A DNA stretch of 64,000 nucleotides from Ensifer adhaerens. Lineage in GTDB: Bacteria; Pseudomonadota; Alphaproteobacteria; Rhizobiales; Rhizobiaceae. This document shows, one piece after another, positions 61,592 through 64,000 of the stretch (positions are counted from its first letter, which is position 1; each line of letters starts with the position of its first letter). The stretch covers positions 1,534,001 through 1,598,000 of the forward strand of contig OCMG01000004.1 of NCBI GenBank assembly GCA_900215285.1, in the 5' to 3' direction. The notes beneath the pieces were generated by a model, which was given only the letters and a program-made list of their open reading frames with translations, did no database searches and had not been told where the DNA came from. The translations under genes were made by a program, and so were the position numbers.

Positions 61592-62446
61592 ATGTCTCTC
61601 GATACCCGCCCCGCCCCGCCCGCCGATGCCGCCGCGCGCCGGGCTGTCAAACCCGTGGTCTGCTACCCGGTCGAAACCCTGCCGGTGCCGGACATGGATT
61701 GGCTCAATGCCGTGCGGGAGACGTTGACGAAGATCGACGAGGTGATCGTGCCGCCGCGCGAGGGCAAGGCGTTCAATGTGCCGAAGGGTCATTTCTTTCG
61801 CATCGTCAGCGTGGAGGGGCCGCAGGTCGGCGACCTTAACCTCTGGAACGCCAACGATCTCAACGAGCGCTTCTTCAGCGGCAAGACGCGGGCGTTGCAT
61901 GCGACCCATGTCACGACCGGCAACCGGCTGTGGAGCAATCTGCCGAACCTGCGTCCCATGGCGACGATTACCCATGACACGCTCGGCTGGTATGGCTTCG
62001 ACGAATACGGCGGCGGGGTGCATGACGTGATCGGCACGCGCTGCGATCCCTATACGCACAAACTTCTCTCTGGCGGCGACTATCATCATTGCTGCCATTC
62101 CAACCTCTGCGGTGCGCTGTCGGAAGCTCGGGGCATCTCGATGAAGGAGGCGGAGGTGTATGTTCACGACGTCCTCAACGTCTTCATGTGCACCGGCTTC
62201 ACGCATGACACGCATCAGTATTTCATGAAGGCGAGCCCGGTGCGGCCCGGCGACTTCCTCGAGATGTTCGCCGAGATCGATCTGCTCGGCGGCTTGTCGG
62301 CCTGCCCGGGCGGCGATTGCAGTTCCGAACATTCCAGCGATACGGCGGCCTGCTATCCGCTGATGGTGGAGGTGTTCCGGCCCGATATGGCGCTTCTGAA
62401 AGACTGGCCGTTCCCCGAGCGCAGCGCCTATCGCGGCAGACCCTGA
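61592..62446 (+). CDS. DUF1989 (urea carboxylase-associated) family protein
   Basis: A 284-residue protein. It shows VPPREGKAFNVPKGHFFRIVSVEGPQVGDLNLWNANDLNERF, here residues about 52-93; then RCDPYTHKLLSGGDYHHCCHSNL; and GDFLEMFAEIDLLGGLSACPGGDCS. These are the features of DUF1989, found near urea amidolyase genes and other amine-degradation loci. Conserved His and Cys residues suggest metal binding. No urea genes are nearby. It is 100 bases after the peroxidase gene, and whether it is Pho-regulated is unclear. Confidence 0.88.
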   Translation: MSLDTRPAPPADAAARRAVKPVVCYPVETLPVPDMDWLNAVRETLTKIDEVIVPPREGKAFNVPKGHFFRIVSVEGPQVGDLNLWNANDLNERFFSGKTRALHATHVTTGNRLWSNLPNLRPMATITHDTLGWYGFDEYGGGVHDVIGTRCDPYTHKLLSGGDYHHCCHSNLCGALSEARGISMKEAEVYVHDVLNVFMCTGFTHDTHQYFMKASPVRPGDFLEMFAEIDLLGGLSACPGGDCSSEHSSDTAACYPLMVEVFRPDMALLKDWPFPERSAYRGRP

Positions 62447-62450
62447 GGGG

Positions 62451-62484
62451 CGAAAAAGAAAAGGCGGCGCCCGAAAGCGCCGCC
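62451..62484 (-). terminator. terminator of the partial chemoreceptor gene
   Basis: On the minus strand GGCGGCGC pairs with GCGCCGCC around TTTCGG, followed by TTTTCTTTTT. It lies between the convergent DUF1989 and chemoreceptor genes. Confidence 0.88.
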
Positions 62485-62525
62485 CCATCTCTGATCGAAT
62501 TGTCTCTGGCCAGAAAGGCCAGTTC

Positions 62526-64000
62526 TCAGAATTCTTCCCAATCAGAAGACGCCAGCGCCGTGTTGCCGGAAACGGCAGGGGCCCGGCGTGCCGGGGCAGG
62601 CGCCGTGCGGACCTGTGGCGCACGGGCTTGCTGCTGACCGTATGCACGGGCCGGAGCCGCCGCTTGGGCAGAGGACGCGCTGGTGCGGAAGCGGTTGACC
62701 AGCGACATCAGAACGCCGACTTCGGCATTGAGCGCTGCACTTGCGGCGGTTGCCTCTTCGACCATCGCGGCGTTCTGCTGGGTCACCTGGTCCATCTGGT
62801 TGACGGCGGCGTTGATTTCGCGCAAGCCCACGGCCTGCTCGGTCGAGGAAGACGAGATTTCCTGGATCAGGCCGTTGATCTGGAGAACCTGCGTCGCGAT
62901 GCTGGCGAGCGCTTCACCTGCCTTGTTGACGAGGCCGACGCCTTCGGTCACCTGGCTTTCCGAGGCGTTGAGCAGTGCCTTGATCTCCTTGGCGGCGGTG
63001 GCCGAACGCTGGGCGAGTTCGCGCACTTCCTGGGCCACGACTGCAAAGCCCTTGCCGGCTTCGCCCGCACGGGCGGCCTCGACGCCGGCATTGAGCGCCA
63101 GAAGGTTCGTCTGGAAAGCGATCTCGTCGATGACGCCGATGATGCGGTTGATGTCCTGCGAGGACTGCTCGATGCCGTGCATCGCCGAAATCGCCTTGTG
63201 GACGATCTCGCCGGACTTGTCGGCATTGGCATTGGCGGCTTCGACCGAGCGGGCGGCGCGGCCGGCATTGTCGGCGCTGGAATTGACCTGCGTCGTCAGC
63301 TCGTCGAGAGCGGCCGCCGTTTCTTCGAGGCTTGCCGCCTGCTTCTCGGTGCGCAGCGACAGATCGGATGAGGCGCTGGAGATTTCGCCGGCGCCACCGC
63401 TGATGTTGCGCACAGAGTGGTGGAGCGTCTGGATGGTTTCCTCGAGGCTGGCAAGTGCCGAATCGAAGTCGTTCTTCAACTGGCCGTATTCGGCCGGGAA
63501 GTTGGCCGGCAGGCGATAGGTGAGGTTGCCAGACGAAAGTTCCGAAAGGCCTTGGCCGAGATGGGTGACCACCTGCTGCTGGAGCGCGGCATTGGCAAGG
63601 CGCTCCTGCTCGTTCTGGCGGCGTGCCGCATCGGCCGCGTCGCGCTGCTCTTCGGCAGCGGCTTCGAGGCGTACGGCGTCGGCGAGCTTGTGGCGGAAGC
63701 CTTCGAGTGCTGCCGCAACGTGGCCCGTCTCGTCTGCGCTGTCCTGGCCGGCGACCGGCTTGTCATACTGGCCGCGGCTCAGGCGCTGAACGTCGGCGAC
63801 AAGGCCGTCGATCGGGCGTTGGACGAGGCTGCGGACGGAGAGATAGAGCCCGATGATGACGGCGAGGAGCACGACCACGCCGCCGACGACCATCAGAAGG
63901 GTCTGTTCACGAACCTGCGTGGCGACGACTGCCGTCGGGATGTCAACGAGGACGACCCAGCGGGCGTTGAGGCCGGGCAGATCGAAGGGATAGACGAGGC
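62526..64000 (-). CDS. methyl-accepting chemotaxis protein, C-terminal part (cut by window edge)
   Basis: Chemoreceptor lacking its N-terminus, which lies past 64000. About 491 residues are visible. The first, [20 protein letters not shown], is the end of a periplasmic Cache domain. A transmembrane segment ([20 protein letters not shown]) and a HAMP domain follow. The signalling domain has [20 protein letters not shown] and the tip [20 protein letters not shown]. The last five residues DWEEF resemble the NWETF tail that tethers CheR/CheB. The reading frame is open to the edge, so the ATG at 63893 is not the true start. Confidence 0.95.
   Translation of the reverse strand, partial: LVYPFDLPGLNARWVVLVDIPTAVVATQVREQTLLMVVGGVVVLLAVIIGLYLSVRSLVQRPIDGLVADVQRLSRGQYDKPVAGQDSADETGHVAAALEGFRHKLADAVRLEAAAEEQRDAADAARRQNEQERLANAALQQQVVTHLGQGLSELSSGNLTYRLPANFPAEYGQLKNDFDSALASLEETIQTLHHSVRNISGGAGEISSASSDLSLRTEKQAASLEETAAALDELTTQVNSSADNAGRAARSVEAANANADKSGEIVHKAISAMHGIEQSSQDINRIIGVIDEIAFQTNLLALNAGVEAARAGEAGKGFAVVAQEVRELAQRSATAAKEIKALLNASESQVTEGVGLVNKAGEALASIATQVLQINGLIQEISSSSTEQAVGLREINAAVNQMDQVTQQNAAMVEEATAASAALNAEVGVLMSLVNRFRTSASSAQAAAPARAYGQQQARAPQVRTAPAPARRAPAVSGNTALASSDWEEF

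Overview
The window looks like chromosomal core from a GC-rich alphaproteobacterium of the Rhizobiaceae (Rhizobium/Agrobacterium/Ensifer relatives). The evidence is the ALAS-type hemA, the hisD-UPF0262-phosphatase-infA-maf-yacG-tRNA-Phe block, several rhizobial-type intergenic palindromes, a TerC/EmrAB/TetR set, and many LacI, GNAT and chemoreceptor genes. No species assignment is attempted. No phage, insertion sequence, integrase or CRISPR array was seen. One AT-rich gene beside tRNA-Phe is the only clear accessory insertion.

Layout. 1-4.1 kb: 5' part of hemA with a probable FNR/FixK site, a YdcF-type membrane protein, tRNA-Arg(CCT), a long low-complexity membrane-anchored protein and an FMN-binding protein. 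4.1-8.0 kb: gltX-lysS aminoacyl-tRNA synthetase operon and terC. 8.1-11.8 kb: tetR divergent from an EmrAB-type efflux pair, with two operators between them. 11.9-25.5 kb: sugar region, with a LacI regulator, xylB and xylA, then a second LacI regulator divergent from an Rbs-type ABC transporter followed by a sugar isomerase, a Gfo/Idh/MocA dehydrogenase and a GH1 beta-glucosidase. Several palindromic repeats sit in its gaps. 25.6-36.6 kb: CHASE4-GGDEF-EAL protein, HxlR/nitroreductase pair, trhO, overlapping CYTH and CHAD genes, eda, a DUF533 protein, a chemoreceptor, GNAT and small proteins, and tRNA-Thr. 37-43.3 kb: murA, DUF2948, hisD, UPF0262, a low-molecular-weight phosphatase, infA, maf, yacG and tRNA-Phe.

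43.3-45.2 kb: an AT-rich orphan combining a DUF4365 nuclease-like domain with TPR-like repeats. This is the best candidate for an undescribed accessory or defence function. 45.3-50.8 kb: a NicO-type metal transporter with its DUF1007 partner, a LysR regulator, a structured leader and ornithine/lysine decarboxylase, and a GNAT protein. 51-55 kb: Pho-box-driven pstSCAB without phoU or phoB. 55-58 kb: the complete EF-P lysylation module (epmB, epmA, efp), bracketed by inverted copies of a repeat. 58.4-62.4 kb: a second Pho box before a secreted phosphoesterase, a di-heme peroxidase and a DUF1989 protein. 62.5-64 kb: most of a chemoreceptor with a CheR-tether tail, cut by the window edge.

Two themes connect genes. 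One is pentose/glycoside catabolism: isomerisation and phosphorylation of xylose, plus uptake, oxidation, isomerisation and hydrolysis of an unknown glycoside, feeding sugar to central metabolism; the unlinked eda supplies the last Entner-Doudoroff step. The other is phosphate starvation: a high-affinity Pst transporter and a separate secreted phosphatase, both behind PhoB-type direct repeats. Functions are inferred from motifs read by eye; no database search was run.
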